Shown piece by piece: positions 38,455 to 46,768 of a stretch of 64,000 nt of DNA. This DNA is from Paracoccus sp. S3-43. Its GTDB lineage: Bacteria > Pseudomonadota > Alphaproteobacteria > Rhodobacterales > Rhodobacteraceae. The position numbers and the translations under genes are program-made. Numbering within the stretch: the stretch's first letter is position 1; each line of letters opens with the position of its first letter. The stretch is taken from the NCBI RefSeq assembly GCF_029027965.1, contig NZ_CP119082.1:2527001-2591000 (forward strand), written 5' to 3'. The notes below the pieces were generated by a model. It did not search any database. It was not told the origin of the DNA and was given only the letters and a program-made list of their open reading frames with translations.

Positions 38455-39432
38455 CTAAGCCCGCAGCCCCGCGAAGGTCATCGGGTCCAGCGATGCCTGG
38501 GCAAAGGTCGGCCCGCTGACCATCAGGCTGACCGCATCATGCGAATGCAGCGATTCCTGGTGGCTGGCCACCACCCGGAAATCGCCGAATCGCGGATCGG
38601 CCAGCAGTTGCTGGGCAAAGGCGCGCACCGCATCCTCGACAAAGATCGGGTTCGCGGCGTTGAGTTCCGCAAAGGCCTGCTCGTCCTCTCGCTTGACCAT
38701 CACCTGGGTTTCCGTGGGCACCGCGCGGCGGCACAGGTCCACCACATCCTCGAACCAGATCTTTTCCGGGCCCAGCATCACCACCGAGATCCGCGCGATG
38801 GACCGCTGCGAATGCGGCGTCGCCAGCCGCGACCGGGTTTCGCGCGCATGTTCGGACAATTCCAGCGAACAGGGGCAGGTCGAGGAATAGACGTAATCGA
38901 AATGCATGATCCGCAGCCGCTGGCCGTGGAAATCCAGCACCTCCATCGCGATGTCGTAATATTGCCAGCCCGACAGGCCCGAGCGCAGCGAATCGACCCG
39001 GATCGGATAGGAGAACCGCATCTGGATGCGCGCGTCATAGGCGTCCAGATCGGCCTGGTAATCGTCCAGCGCGGCCTCCAGCACCTTGAGGCTGAAGGCA
39101 TGTTCGGAATGGGCATAGAAGGACCGCATGATCCGCGACATGTTGATGCCCTTGCGGTCGGCCTCAAGGCTGACGGTGCCGGTCACGCTGGTTTCCAGCG
39201 TCAACTCGCCGCCCTCGCCATGGGAATCGGGGCGGGTCTGGTAACGGATCGGCAGGCGGAAATTGGAAATGCCGACATGCTGGATCGGCGCGCGGGCGCC
39301 CACGATCAGGCTGGCGGGGCCGTTTTGCAGGTCGGGCAGACCGGCCTTGTAGGCGTCATCGACCCGGAAATCGGCGTCATAGCTGCGCGCCAGGGCCGGA
39401 TAGGCGGGGATCAAGGGGCGGGCTTCGGTCAT
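38455..39432 (-). CDS. folE2: GTP cyclohydrolase FolE2 (type IB)
   Basis: 325 residues. The COG1469 enzyme that makes 7,8-dihydroneopterin triphosphate from GTP, the first step of folate synthesis, and can use metals other than zinc. Signature regions seen: RAPIQHVGISNFRLPIRY, the long tract QRLRIMHFDYVYSSTCPCSL with the active-site cysteine, and ERSIARIS-type segment SQRSIARISVVMLG. The ATG at 39432 is preferred to a longer frame. In several bacteria folE2 is induced under zinc limitation; I do not see a clear Zur box here. Confidence 0.93.
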   Translation of the reverse strand: MTEARPLIPAYPALARSYDADFRVDDAYKAGLPDLQNGPASLIVGARAPIQHVGISNFRLPIRYQTRPDSHGEGGELTLETSVTGTVSLEADRKGINMSRIMRSFYAHSEHAFSLKVLEAALDDYQADLDAYDARIQMRFSYPIRVDSLRSGLSGWQYYDIAMEVLDFHGQRLRIMHFDYVYSSTCPCSLELSEHARETRSRLATPHSQRSIARISVVMLGPEKIWFEDVVDLCRRAVPTETQVMVKREDEQAFAELNAANPIFVEDAVRAFAQQLLADPRFGDFRVVASHQESLHSHDAVSLMVSGPTFAQASLDPMTFAGLRA

Positions 39433-39532
39433 GCGGGTATCCTCGCGGCGCGGTCGCCGACAATATGGGGGCAGGGGGCCGAAATCCAAAGGGCGAATCC
39501 GTCGGGACGGGCCGCGTGCGCGACCGTTCCCC

Positions 39533-40720
39533 TTACCCCTCCAGGGCGCGGCGCAGATCGGCGATCAGATCGTCGGCATGTTCCAACCCCACGGACAGGC
39601 GCAGCAGGCCGGGCGTGATGCCCAGATGGGCGCGATCCTCGTCCGACAGGCGCTGATGAGTGGTCGTCGCCGGATGGGTGACGATGGACTTGGCGTCGCC
39701 CAGATTGTTGGAAATGCTGATGATCCCCAGCCGGTTCAGGGCGGCGAAGGCGGCCTCCTTGCCGCCGGCCACCTCGATGGCGATCATGGTGCCGCCGGCG
39801 CCCATCTGGCGCATCGCCAGATCATGCTGGGGATGATCGGCCAGGCCCGGATAGATGACGCGCGTCAGGGCCGGATGGCCTTGCAGCGCCTGCGCGATCT
39901 TCTGCGCGCTGTCGGCCTGGGCGCGCACGCGCAGGTCCATGGTTGTCAGGCCGTTCAGCATGATCCAGCTGTGGAACGGGCTGATCGCGCCGCCGGTATG
40001 CTTCAGGTAAGGCTCGGCGACTTCGCGCACGAACTGGCGGGTGCCGCAGATCACGCCCGCAAGCGCCCGCCCGCCGCCGTCGATATGCTTGGTCGCGGAA
40101 TAGACGACCACATCCGCCCCCAGTTCGGCGGCGCGGGAAAAGACCGGGGTCGCAAAGACGTTGTCGGCCACGACCACGGCGCCCACCGCATGGGCAAGAT
40201 CGGCGACGCCCTGAATGTCGATCACCTCCAGCGTCGGGTTCGACATGGTTTCGAAGAACGCCGCGCGGGTGCCGGGGCGCAGGGCGGCCTTCCACTGGTC
40301 CAGGTCGGTGCCGTCGACATAGCTGACCTCGACCCCGAATTTCTTCAGCAGGTCCAGCACATACAGGCAAGATCCGAACAGCGCCCGAGAGGCCACGACA
40401 TGATCGCCGGGCTTCACCATCGAAAACAGCGCGCCGTTGACGGCGGCCATGCCGCTGGCGGTGGCGAAGGCGTCCTCGGTCCCTTCCAGCGCGGCGATGC
40501 GATCCTCGAACATGCGGCTGGTGGGGTTGCCATAACGGGCATAGATGAATTCGTCCGGGCCGGCGCCCTTGAAGCGTTCCTCGGCCTGTTCGGCGCTGTC
40601 ATAGACGAAGCCCTGGGTCAGAAAGATCGCCTCGGCCATCTCGCCATACTGGCTGCGGCGGATGCCGTGGTGAACGGCCTGCGTGCGCGGGTGAGGTGCC
40701 TTGGAGGAACGGTCGTCCAT
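39533..40720 (-). CDS. metZ: O-succinylhomoserine sulfhydrylase MetZ
   Basis: 395-residue PLP enzyme of the Cys/Met metabolism family. It uses sulfide and O-succinylhomoserine to make homocysteine. The PLP-binding Lys sits in VVYSATKHIDGGGRALAG; RYGNPTSRMFEDRIAALEG and ASGMAAVNGALF bind cofactor phosphate. The ATG at 40720 is preferred; the longer frame adds 36 residues unlike the family. The intergenic region beyond its start contains a clear inverted repeat at 40851. Confidence 0.92.
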   Translation of the reverse strand: MDDRSSKAPHPRTQAVHHGIRRSQYGEMAEAIFLTQGFVYDSAEQAEERFKGAGPDEFIYARYGNPTSRMFEDRIAALEGTEDAFATASGMAAVNGALFSMVKPGDHVVASRALFGSCLYVLDLLKKFGVEVSYVDGTDLDQWKAALRPGTRAAFFETMSNPTLEVIDIQGVADLAHAVGAVVVADNVFATPVFSRAAELGADVVVYSATKHIDGGGRALAGVICGTRQFVREVAEPYLKHTGGAISPFHSWIMLNGLTTMDLRVRAQADSAQKIAQALQGHPALTRVIYPGLADHPQHDLAMRQMGAGGTMIAIEVAGGKEAAFAALNRLGIISISNNLGDAKSIVTHPATTTHQRLSDEDRAHLGITPGLLRLSVGLEHADDLIADLRRALEG

Positions 40721-40850
40721 GAGATGCCCCTGTGCTGTCGCCAGCGGGTTAGCGCCCCCGACCCTGAGGCGCAAGGGCCAAGCCCGAAAGGACCGGCTCG
40801 CCCACCCGCCACAGATGCACAGGCGCAATTGTCCTTTTAGTCAGACATAT

Positions 40851-40865
40851 TTGCAGTAAGTGCAA
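40851..40865. promoter_or_regulatory. Palindrome TTGCA-N5-TGCAA upstream of metZ
   Basis: A perfect 5-bp-arm inverted repeat with a 5-bp centre (TTGCAGTAAGTGCAA), 131 bp before the metZ start in a region of lower GC. Fits the size of a dimeric regulator's operator; the regulator is unknown. Confidence 0.4.
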
Positions 40866-41018
40866 TTTTCCTGAAAAAGCAAAGGAGTAACAAGGACGCC
40901 ATACCAATTGACCAAATGGACAGGTTGAGCGGCGGGTGACCCGCAAGTAAGTTGATCGGGCAGTCAACGATTGGACTGCCGAGGAATGGATGGCCCCCGG
41001 CCAAGGATGAAGCGATCA

Positions 41019-41209
41019 TGGCGTTGGAATATGCGAACGAATATCCCGACATCCTGTCGCGTCCGACCGGCGGGCTTGTCCCTTCCGATCGCCCCCTTGT
41101 CCGGGGGGCGGCATTGACAGAGCGGGACGGCAAGCCAGATTGTGTGTGTGGCGGCGCGTTCCTTCGGGATCCGGCGACGGTTTCCCTGGAGGATTGCGAA
41201 CGTGTGTAG
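41019..41209 (+). CDS. Doubtful small ORF (63 aa)
   Basis: ATG to TAG, 63 codons, with AAGGATGAAG upstream at a long spacing. Contains CVCGG and a late Cys but no recognisable domain or membrane helix. It could be a small protein, part of a noncoding RNA or chance. Listed because it is the only ORF in an otherwise unexplained region. Confidence 0.25.
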
Positions 41210-41303
41210 TGTAGGACGCTTGCTGTCCCGACCGGTCGTCGTCTGATCGGTCTGAATTGGGCTGAGTATTCCGTTTTTTGTTTTTGTGACAGCCCGGCAC
41301 GAT

Positions 41304-41335
41304 ACAGCGGGGGCGGAGAAATCCGCCCCCGCTGT
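41304..41335 (-). terminator. Perfect 14-bp hairpin downstream of dctD
   Basis: ACAGCGGGGGCGGA and TCCGCCCCCGCTGT around a GAAA loop (+ strand), 5 bp past the dctD stop. No T-run follows on the minus strand. On the plus strand the GAAA tetraloop would give a very stable RNA hairpin, so it may also end a rightward transcript from the 40.9-41.3 kb region. Confidence 0.6.
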
Positions 41336-41340
41336 CGCCT

Positions 41341-42666
41341 TTACAGATAATCGCCGCGTTGCAGGCCGTATTTCGCCATCTTTTCGTTCAGCGTCCGGCG
41401 CGGCAGGCACAATTCGTCCATCACCCCGGCGATGCTGCCCTTGTGGCGGCGCATGGTGTTGTCGATCAGCATCTTTTCGAAGCTTTCGACATATTCCTTG
41501 AGCGGCTTTCCTTCGGTCGTGGTGGCCTGCTGGTTGTCGTCGCCATCCGCCATCAGAAGGGACGCGATCGACCCCGACCCACGCCGGTTCTGCAAGACGG
41601 CGCGTTCGGCCACGTTGATCAGCTGGCGGATATTGCCGGGCCAGGGGGCCTGCAAAAGCTGGGCTGCCTCTTGCGCGCTGACCTGCGGGGGTTCGCAGCC
41701 GTATTCCTCGGAGAATTGCTCGGTCATGCGGGTGAACAGCGACAGGATGTCCTCGCCCCGCGCGCGCAGCGGCGGCAGGGTGATCTTCAGCGCGGACAGG
41801 CGATAGAACAGGTCGGGACGCAGCGAATCCTCGGCCTTGCGGCCCTCGCCGCGGGCGTTGGAAATGGCGATGATCCGGGTTTCCGCAGGGGTGCCGCCGT
41901 CGCTGATGAAGGCCAGCAAGCGGGCTTGCAGCGGTTCGGACAGCGCCTCGATATCCTCCAGGCACAGGGTGCCGCCACGCGCCTCCTCGACCGCCGGGAT
42001 GCCGTCCTCCAGCGGGCCGAACAGGCGGGCCGACAGCGCCTCGTCGTTATAGGCGGCGCAGGACACGGGCACGAATTTCTTGGACGCGCGCGGCCCCACG
42101 GCGTGCAGCGCATGGGCCACCAGCGTCTTGCCGGTCCCCGTCTCTCCGTCGATCAGCACATGGCCGTCGGCCTGGCCCAGATCCAGGATATCCTCGCGCA
42201 GGCGTTCCATCACCGGGCTGGCGCCGATCAGCTTGGACATGACCTGCTGGCCTTCGGACAGGTCGCGGCGCAGCGCGCGGTTGTCCAGCGTCATCCGCCG
42301 CATCTGCGTGGCCTTCTTGGCCAGCGCCGTCATCTTGTCGGGGTTGAAGGGCTTTTCCATGAAATCCATGGCCCCCAGGCGCATCGCCTCGACCGCCATG
42401 GGCACGTCGCCATGGCCGGTGATCAGGATCACCGGCAGGCCCGAATCCAGCCCCATCAGGCGCTTGAGGAAGGCGATGCCGTCCATGCCGGGCATTCGGA
42501 TGTCGCTGACGACGATGCCGGGCCAGTCGGCCCCGATCACCTTCAGCGCATCTTCCGCACTGGGATAGGTTTCGGTTTCGAACCCGGACAGGACCAGCCA
42601 CTGGCTGACGGATTCCCGCATGTCTGGTTCGTCGTCGACAATCGCAATCTTCAGTTTGCGGGACAT
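41341..42666 (-). CDS. dctD: DctD-like response regulator lacking the sigma-54 contact loop
   Basis: 441 residues. Receiver domain 5-120 with phosphoacceptor Asp55 ([12 protein letters not shown]), AAA+ domain with Walker A GETGTGKT (174-181), and a Fis-type helix-turn-helix at about 409-435 ([20 protein letters not shown]). Between LFG (215-217) and Walker B the GAFTGA loop is absent: the chain reads [19 protein letters not shown]. Walker B reads GGTLCLEDI instead of the usual GGTLFLDEI. It is paired with dctB, whose ligand family is C4-dicarboxylates. Probably acts with the housekeeping sigma factor, like R. capsulatus NtrC; that is inference. Confidence 0.88.
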   Translation of the reverse strand: MSRKLKIAIVDDEPDMRESVSQWLVLSGFETETYPSAEDALKVIGADWPGIVVSDIRMPGMDGIAFLKRLMGLDSGLPVILITGHGDVPMAVEAMRLGAMDFMEKPFNPDKMTALAKKATQMRRMTLDNRALRRDLSEGQQVMSKLIGASPVMERLREDILDLGQADGHVLIDGETGTGKTLVAHALHAVGPRASKKFVPVSCAAYNDEALSARLFGPLEDGIPAVEEARGGTLCLEDIEALSEPLQARLLAFISDGGTPAETRIIAISNARGEGRKAEDSLRPDLFYRLSALKITLPPLRARGEDILSLFTRMTEQFSEEYGCEPPQVSAQEAAQLLQAPWPGNIRQLINVAERAVLQNRRGSGSIASLLMADGDDNQQATTTEGKPLKEYVESFEKMLIDNTMRRHKGSIAGVMDELCLPRRTLNEKMAKYGLQRGDYL

Positions 42667-42688
42667 TGGGTCTTCCTCTCTCGAACAT

Positions 42689-44491
42689 TCATTCGGCGGC
42701 CAGCGGCTGCGCGTCCTGCCTTGGCTTCAACAGCGGCAGTTCGACGGCAAACACGGCGCCTTCGTCTTCGTTATGGGCGGTCAGACGGCCACCGAAATCG
42801 GCCATGATACTGGACGATATGGCAAGGCCCAGCCCCGTCCCCTCGCCCGGCTTCTTGGTGGTCCAGAACGGCTCGAACAGCTTTTCCAGATCGGAAATGC
42901 CCGGCCCGTTGTCGCGCACCAGCACATAGGCATGGGCGCCGGTTTCCACGGTGATCTCGATCCGCGCGTCGCGACGCTCGCGCACGGCATCGACGGCGTT
43001 GCGCAGCAGGTTGATGATCACCTGTTCCAGCCGGATGCGGTCGGCCATCACCATCACCGGTCGACGCGGCAGGTTGCGGATCACGCGAATGGTGCGGCCG
43101 CGCAACTGCGGCTCCATCATGGTCAGGGCGCTGCTGACGGCGGCGCGCAGATCCACCGGCTCCACCGCCTCGCCGCCCTTGCGGGCATAGGATTTCAGCT
43201 GCCGGGTGATCGCGCCCATCCGTTCGATCAGGTCGTCGATCCGCTGGAAGCTGGACAGCGCCTCCTCGGCCCGGCCGCGCTGCAACAACAGCCGCGCGCC
43301 CGCCAGATAGGTCTTCATCGCGGCCAGCGGCTGGTTCAGTTCGTGGCTGACGCCCGCCGACATTTCCCCAAGCGCCGCCAGTTTCGAGCTTTGCTGAACG
43401 GTCTGTTCGGCGACACGCAATTCCTTCTGCATCCGCTCGCGTTCCGCGATCTCTCGGGTCAGGCGCATGTTCAGCGCGCGCAGATCGGCCGATTCGCGCA
43501 TATAGGCGACCGATTGGCTGCGCGCCCGGCGCGACAGGGCATAGAACGTCCCGGCCAGCAGGATGGCGAAGCCCATGATCTCCAGCGCCAGGACGGCGTT
43601 GACCTGTTCGCGCACGGACGCATAGGTGGTAAAGCTGATCATCCGCCAGCCGCGGAACGGGATCCGCGTCTCGGCCTGCATGACGGCGCGGCCCTGGACA
43701 TAGGCGTCCACGGGGGTCGCGGTCCAGTCGGCCGTCACCTGGAAGGCCCGCTGGATGGCCGAGGGCGCGTCGCGCACCGCAAGCGCCTCGGGCATGGTCA
43801 GGCCGCGCCAGCGCGGTTCGGTCGCCAGGATGATGTTGCCTTCGCTGTCGGTGACGGCCACCGCGTCGGAAATCCCCGCCCAGGACCGTTCCAGCCGCGA
43901 CAGGTCGGCGCCGACGACGATCACGCCCAAGGTCTTGCCGTCGGCCACCACCGCGCGGGAATAGGTGAACTCATGGGCGCCGCTGGCCTGGTTGGCGACG
44001 GTAAAGACCGTGTCCCGCGACCGCAGCGCCTCGACATAGAAGGGCGACAGGACGTTGTTGGTGCCAAGCTGATACCGGTCGGTCGACCCCACCGTGCGCC
44101 CCGACGCATCCAAGAGCCGGATCGAGGCCGCGCCGATCTCTTTCTGCGCCGCCATCAGCCGGGCCGAGGTGGACGAGAAATCGTTGCTGTTCAACGACCC
44201 GATCAGCGCCGGATCGCGGGCCAGCAGCAGCGGCACCACCGCCGTGCGCTGCAATTCCGACAACAGGTTGCCGGTATACAGCGCCAGCCGCAATTCGGAC
44301 CGGACACGGGTGTTTTCGGAAAAACGCGCGGTCAGCCAGGCATTCGTGGTCCAGATCGAGGCGATCGCGACGACGAAGATCAGCGCGACGGCGATGCGCA
44401 GCCACCACGGGTTGCCCGGTTGGGACAGCCGCGGGCGCCAACGCTCTGACTCGCTTTCCTCGATCACCGATAATGTCCGGCCATGTTGCAC
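42689..44491 (-). CDS. dctB: DctB-like sensor histidine kinase
   Basis: 600-residue membrane sensor. TM1 at about residues 29-50 ([17 protein letters not shown]), a periplasmic double-PAS/Cache-type domain (about 55-305), TM2 near 308-326, a short coiled linker ([19 protein letters not shown]), then H-box [13 protein letters not shown] and ATPase motifs (N-box [11 protein letters not shown]1 VRDNGPGI, G2 [11 protein letters not shown]). It phosphorylates DctD, encoded 22 bp downstream. The periplasmic domain of this family senses C4-dicarboxylates; no DctA or DctPQM transporter gene lies nearby. Confidence 0.92.
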   Translation of the reverse strand: MQHGRTLSVIEESESERWRPRLSQPGNPWWLRIAVALIFVVAIASIWTTNAWLTARFSENTRVRSELRLALYTGNLLSELQRTAVVPLLLARDPALIGSLNSNDFSSTSARLMAAQKEIGAASIRLLDASGRTVGSTDRYQLGTNNVLSPFYVEALRSRDTVFTVANQASGAHEFTYSRAVVADGKTLGVIVVGADLSRLERSWAGISDAVAVTDSEGNIILATEPRWRGLTMPEALAVRDAPSAIQRAFQVTADWTATPVDAYVQGRAVMQAETRIPFRGWRMISFTTYASVREQVNAVLALEIMGFAILLAGTFYALSRRARSQSVAYMRESADLRALNMRLTREIAERERMQKELRVAEQTVQQSSKLAALGEMSAGVSHELNQPLAAMKTYLAGARLLLQRGRAEEALSSFQRIDDLIERMGAITRQLKSYARKGGEAVEPVDLRAAVSSALTMMEPQLRGRTIRVIRNLPRRPVMVMADRIRLEQVIINLLRNAVDAVRERRDARIEITVETGAHAYVLVRDNGPGISDLEKLFEPFWTTKKPGEGTGLGLAISSSIMADFGGRLTAHNEDEGAVFAVELPLLKPRQDAQPLAAE

Positions 44492-44530
44492 AACTGCCGC
44501 ACTCTAGGCGCAGACGCGCGGACGCTCAAG

Positions 44531-45199
44531 TCAGGCGTTGACAAGCCCGCCCACCAGCGAACGAAACAGCGCCGCGCCATCGGTCCCGCCAAGCGCCGGA
44601 TCGGCGGCGCGTTCGGGATGCGGCATCATTCCCAGCACGCGGCGGTTTTCGGACAGCACTCCGGCGATGTCGGCGACCGATCCGTTGATCGCCGGGCCAT
44701 AGGTGAAGGCGATGCGGTCCCCGTCGCGCAGGGCTGCCAGCCCTTGCGGGGCGATCTGATAGTTGCCGTCATGATGGGCGACGGGAATGGCGATCCGCTG
44801 GCCCTTTTCGTATCCGGCGGTGAAATCGCTGTCGGTTGTCGCCACCTCCAGCACCGCCGTCCTGCACAGAAAGGTCAGCCCGCTATTGCGCATCAGCGCG
44901 CCCGGCAGCAGGCCCAGCTCGGTCAGCACCTGGAAACCGTTGCAGATCCCCAGCACATGGCCGCCGCGTTCCGCATGGCGCCGCAAGGCCCCGGCAATCG
45001 GCGATTGCGCCGCGATGGCCCCGCAGCGCAGGTAATCGCCAAAGGAAAACCCGCCCGGCACGGCGACCAGATCGGTGCCGTCGGGCAGCGCGTCGTCCTT
45101 GTGCCAGACGCGCGTCACCTGCGCCCCGGCCTGGTCAAGCGCCACGGCCAGATCGCGGTCGCAATTCGATCCGGGAAAGGTGATGACGGCGGCTTTCAT
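44531..45199 (-). CDS. purQ: Phosphoribosylformylglycinamidine synthase, glutaminase subunit PurQ
   Basis: 222-residue class-I glutamine amidotransferase that supplies ammonia to PurL in purine synthesis. Nucleophile Cys in [11 protein letters not shown] and catalytic His/Glu in MMPHPERA. N-terminus [17 protein letters not shown] is characteristic; a longer frame adds 42 residues of intergenic repeat sequence and is rejected. No purS or purL adjoins it: downstream are the divergent-function genes dctB-dctD and upstream a repeat and icd. Confidence 0.97.
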   Translation of the reverse strand: MKAAVITFPGSNCDRDLAVALDQAGAQVTRVWHKDDALPDGTDLVAVPGGFSFGDYLRCGAIAAQSPIAGALRRHAERGGHVLGICNGFQVLTELGLLPGALMRNSGLTFLCRTAVLEVATTDSDFTAGYEKGQRIAIPVAHHDGNYQIAPQGLAALRDGDRIAFTYGPAINGSVADIAGVLSENRRVLGMMPHPERAADPALGGTDGAALFRSLVGGLVNA

Positions 45200-45257
45200 G
45201 GGATTGCTCCTGCTGAGGATCGCCACGGGACATAGCGCAGCTTGGCCCCCGAAGAAA

Positions 45258-45300
45258 GGGGGCGTTGCCCCCGTCCCTGCGGGACTCCTCCAGGATATTT
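45258..45300 (+). repeat. Dispersed hairpin/GGATATTT repeat, copy C
   Basis: Hairpin GGGGGC-GTT-GCCCCC (45258-45272), GTCCC..GGGAC (45273-45284), CTCCTCCA and GGATATTT (45293-45300). Same order as copies A and E. Confidence 0.75.
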
Positions 45301-45341
45301 GGGCCAAAGTGAAGCAGCCTTTCACTTTGGTCCAAATATCC
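45293..45341. repeat. 21-bp inverted repeat joined to repeat copy C
   Basis: Arms 45293-45313 and 45321-45341 are complementary with one mismatch, spaced by 7 bp. Each arm starts with the GGATATTT element and continues GG-CCAAAGTGAA, so the structure is two GGATATTT ends facing each other. It lies between purQ and icd. Confidence 0.8.
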
Positions 45342-45355
45342 CCGCCGGAGGCAAG

Positions 45356-45381
45356 AAAAGGGCCGGGCGAATGCCCGGCCC
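45356..45381 (-). terminator. Rho-independent terminator of icd
   Basis: On the minus strand GGGCCGGGC-ATTC-GCCCGGCCC (9-bp perfect stem) is followed by TTTTC. It starts 11 bp after the icd stop codon. Confidence 0.8.
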
Positions 45382-45392
45382 GCTTCCCTCCA

Positions 45393-46604
45393 TCAGGCCA
45401 GCGCCTTGTTCAGGTATTCGTCGACCTTTTCCAGATAGCCCATCGTGGTCAGCCATTTCTGGTCCGGCCCGACCAGCAGCGCCAGATCCTTGGTCATGTG
45501 GCCGTCCTCGACCGCCTGCACGGTCACGCGCTCCAGCGTCTCGGCGAAGTTCAACAGTTGCGCATTGTCGTCCAGCTTGGCGCGGTGCTTCAGGCCGCCC
45601 GTCCAGGCAAAGATCGACGCGATGGAGTTGGTCGAGGTCTGGTTGCCCTTCTGATGCTCGCGGTAATGGCGCGTCACGGTGCCGTGTGCCGCCTCGGCCT
45701 CGACGGTCTTTCCATCGGGCGTCATCAGCACCGAGGTCATCAGGCCGAGCGACCCGAAGCCCTGGGCCACGGTATCGGACTGCACGTCGCCATCATAGTT
45801 CTTGCAGGCCCAGACATAGCCGCCCGACCATTTCAGGTTCGACGCCACCATGTCGTCGATCAGCCGGTGTTCATAGGTGATCCCGGCCTTCTTGAACCGG
45901 TCGGCGAATTCCTCGTCGAAGACCTGCTGGAACAGATCCTTGAAGCGGCCGTCATAGGCTTTCAGGATGGTGTTCTTGGTCGACAGATAGACCGGATAGC
46001 CCCGGTTCAGGCCATAGTTCAGCGAGGCGCGGGCGAAATCGCGGATCGAATCGTCCAAGTTGTACATGGCCATCGCCACGCCCGAGGACGGCGCGTCGAA
46101 CACGTCGTGTTCGATGGTTTCGCCATCCTCGCCGACGAACCTGATGGTCAGCTTGCCCTTGCCGGGAAAGCGGAAATCGGTGGCCTTGTACTGGTCGCCG
46201 AAGGCGTGGCGGCCGACGATCACCGGCTTGGTCCAGTGCGGAACCAGGCGCGGGACGTTCTGGCAGATGATCGGCTCGCGGAAGATCACGCCGCCCAGGA
46301 TGTTGCGGATCGTGCCGTTGGGCGATTTCCACATCTTCTTCAGGCCGAATTCCTCGACCCGCTGTTCGTCGGGGGTGATGGTCGCGCATTTCACGCCGAC
46401 GCCGTATTGCTTGATGGCGTTGGCCGCGTCGATGGTGACCTGATCCTCGGTCCGGTCGCGTTCCTCGATGCCCAGGTCGTAATATTTCAGATCCACGTCC
46501 AGATAGGGCAGGATCAGCTTCTGCTTGATGAAGTCCCAGATGATCCGGGTCATCTCGTCGCCGTCAAGCTCGACGACGGGGTTGGCTACCTTGATCTTCG
46601 ACAT
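45393..46604 (-). CDS. icd: NADP-dependent isocitrate dehydrogenase
   Basis: 403 residues, eukaryote-like (type II) NADP-IDH, the TCA-cycle enzyme making 2-oxoglutarate. Visible landmarks: [19 protein letters not shown], the substrate Ser region [20 protein letters not shown], catalytic Tyr/Lys region in WKSPNG and [15 protein letters not shown], and cofactor segment [16 protein letters not shown]. The second of two close ATGs (46604, MSKIKV) has AAAGGGA at the best distance; the upstream ATG would add two residues. A regulatory-looking element lies at 46665. Confidence 0.97.
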   Translation of the reverse strand: MSKIKVANPVVELDGDEMTRIIWDFIKQKLILPYLDVDLKYYDLGIEERDRTEDQVTIDAANAIKQYGVGVKCATITPDEQRVEEFGLKKMWKSPNGTIRNILGGVIFREPIICQNVPRLVPHWTKPVIVGRHAFGDQYKATDFRFPGKGKLTIRFVGEDGETIEHDVFDAPSSGVAMAMYNLDDSIRDFARASLNYGLNRGYPVYLSTKNTILKAYDGRFKDLFQQVFDEEFADRFKKAGITYEHRLIDDMVASNLKWSGGYVWACKNYDGDVQSDTVAQGFGSLGLMTSVLMTPDGKTVEAEAAHGTVTRHYREHQKGNQTSTNSIASIFAWTGGLKHRAKLDDNAQLLNFAETLERVTVQAVEDGHMTKDLALLVGPDQKWLTTMGYLEKVDEYLNKALA

Positions 46605-46664
46605 GGGCATTCCCTTTGGCGTTGGATTCGGCTGCCGCTATAGCCGGGAAAGCCGCGAAAGGAA

Positions 46665-46691
46665 AGAATGTATGCAGCGGTATGCAATTCT
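46665..46691. promoter_or_regulatory. Repeat element in the icd promoter region
   Basis: AGAAT and ATTCT form an outer inverted repeat enclosing two direct copies of GTATGCA separated by GCG. On the minus strand a weak promoter (TTTCCT, 17 bp, TATAGC at 46642-46637) lies directly downstream, so the element is placed at or just upstream of the -35 region of icd. Candidate operator. Confidence 0.45.
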
Positions 46692-46768
46692 CACAAGGGC
46701 GAATCGCCCTATCCCGGACCGCTGGCGGTTGGCGATGCCGCAGGATTCCTATCCCGGCGGGCTGACGG

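Larger units (their letters stand above)
40721..41340. other. 620-bp intergenic region between metZ and dctD
   Basis: The region holds the metZ leader, a TTGCA-N5-TGCAA palindrome (40851-40865), a lower-GC stretch up to about 40920, a doubtful 63-codon ORF (41019-41209), T-rich DNA near 41272-41286 and a 14-bp hairpin at 41304. No tRNA, recognised riboswitch or transposon remnant was seen. Confidence 0.6.

Noticed and set aside
40721..40850. SAM-responsive riboswitch in the metZ leader
   Set aside because: I looked for SAM-II and related conserved segments and did not find them. A covariance-model search would settle it; a significant hit would reverse this.
41140..41152. TG dinucleotide repeat as a phase-variable tract
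   Set aside because: Only about five TG units and not within a convincing gene or promoter.
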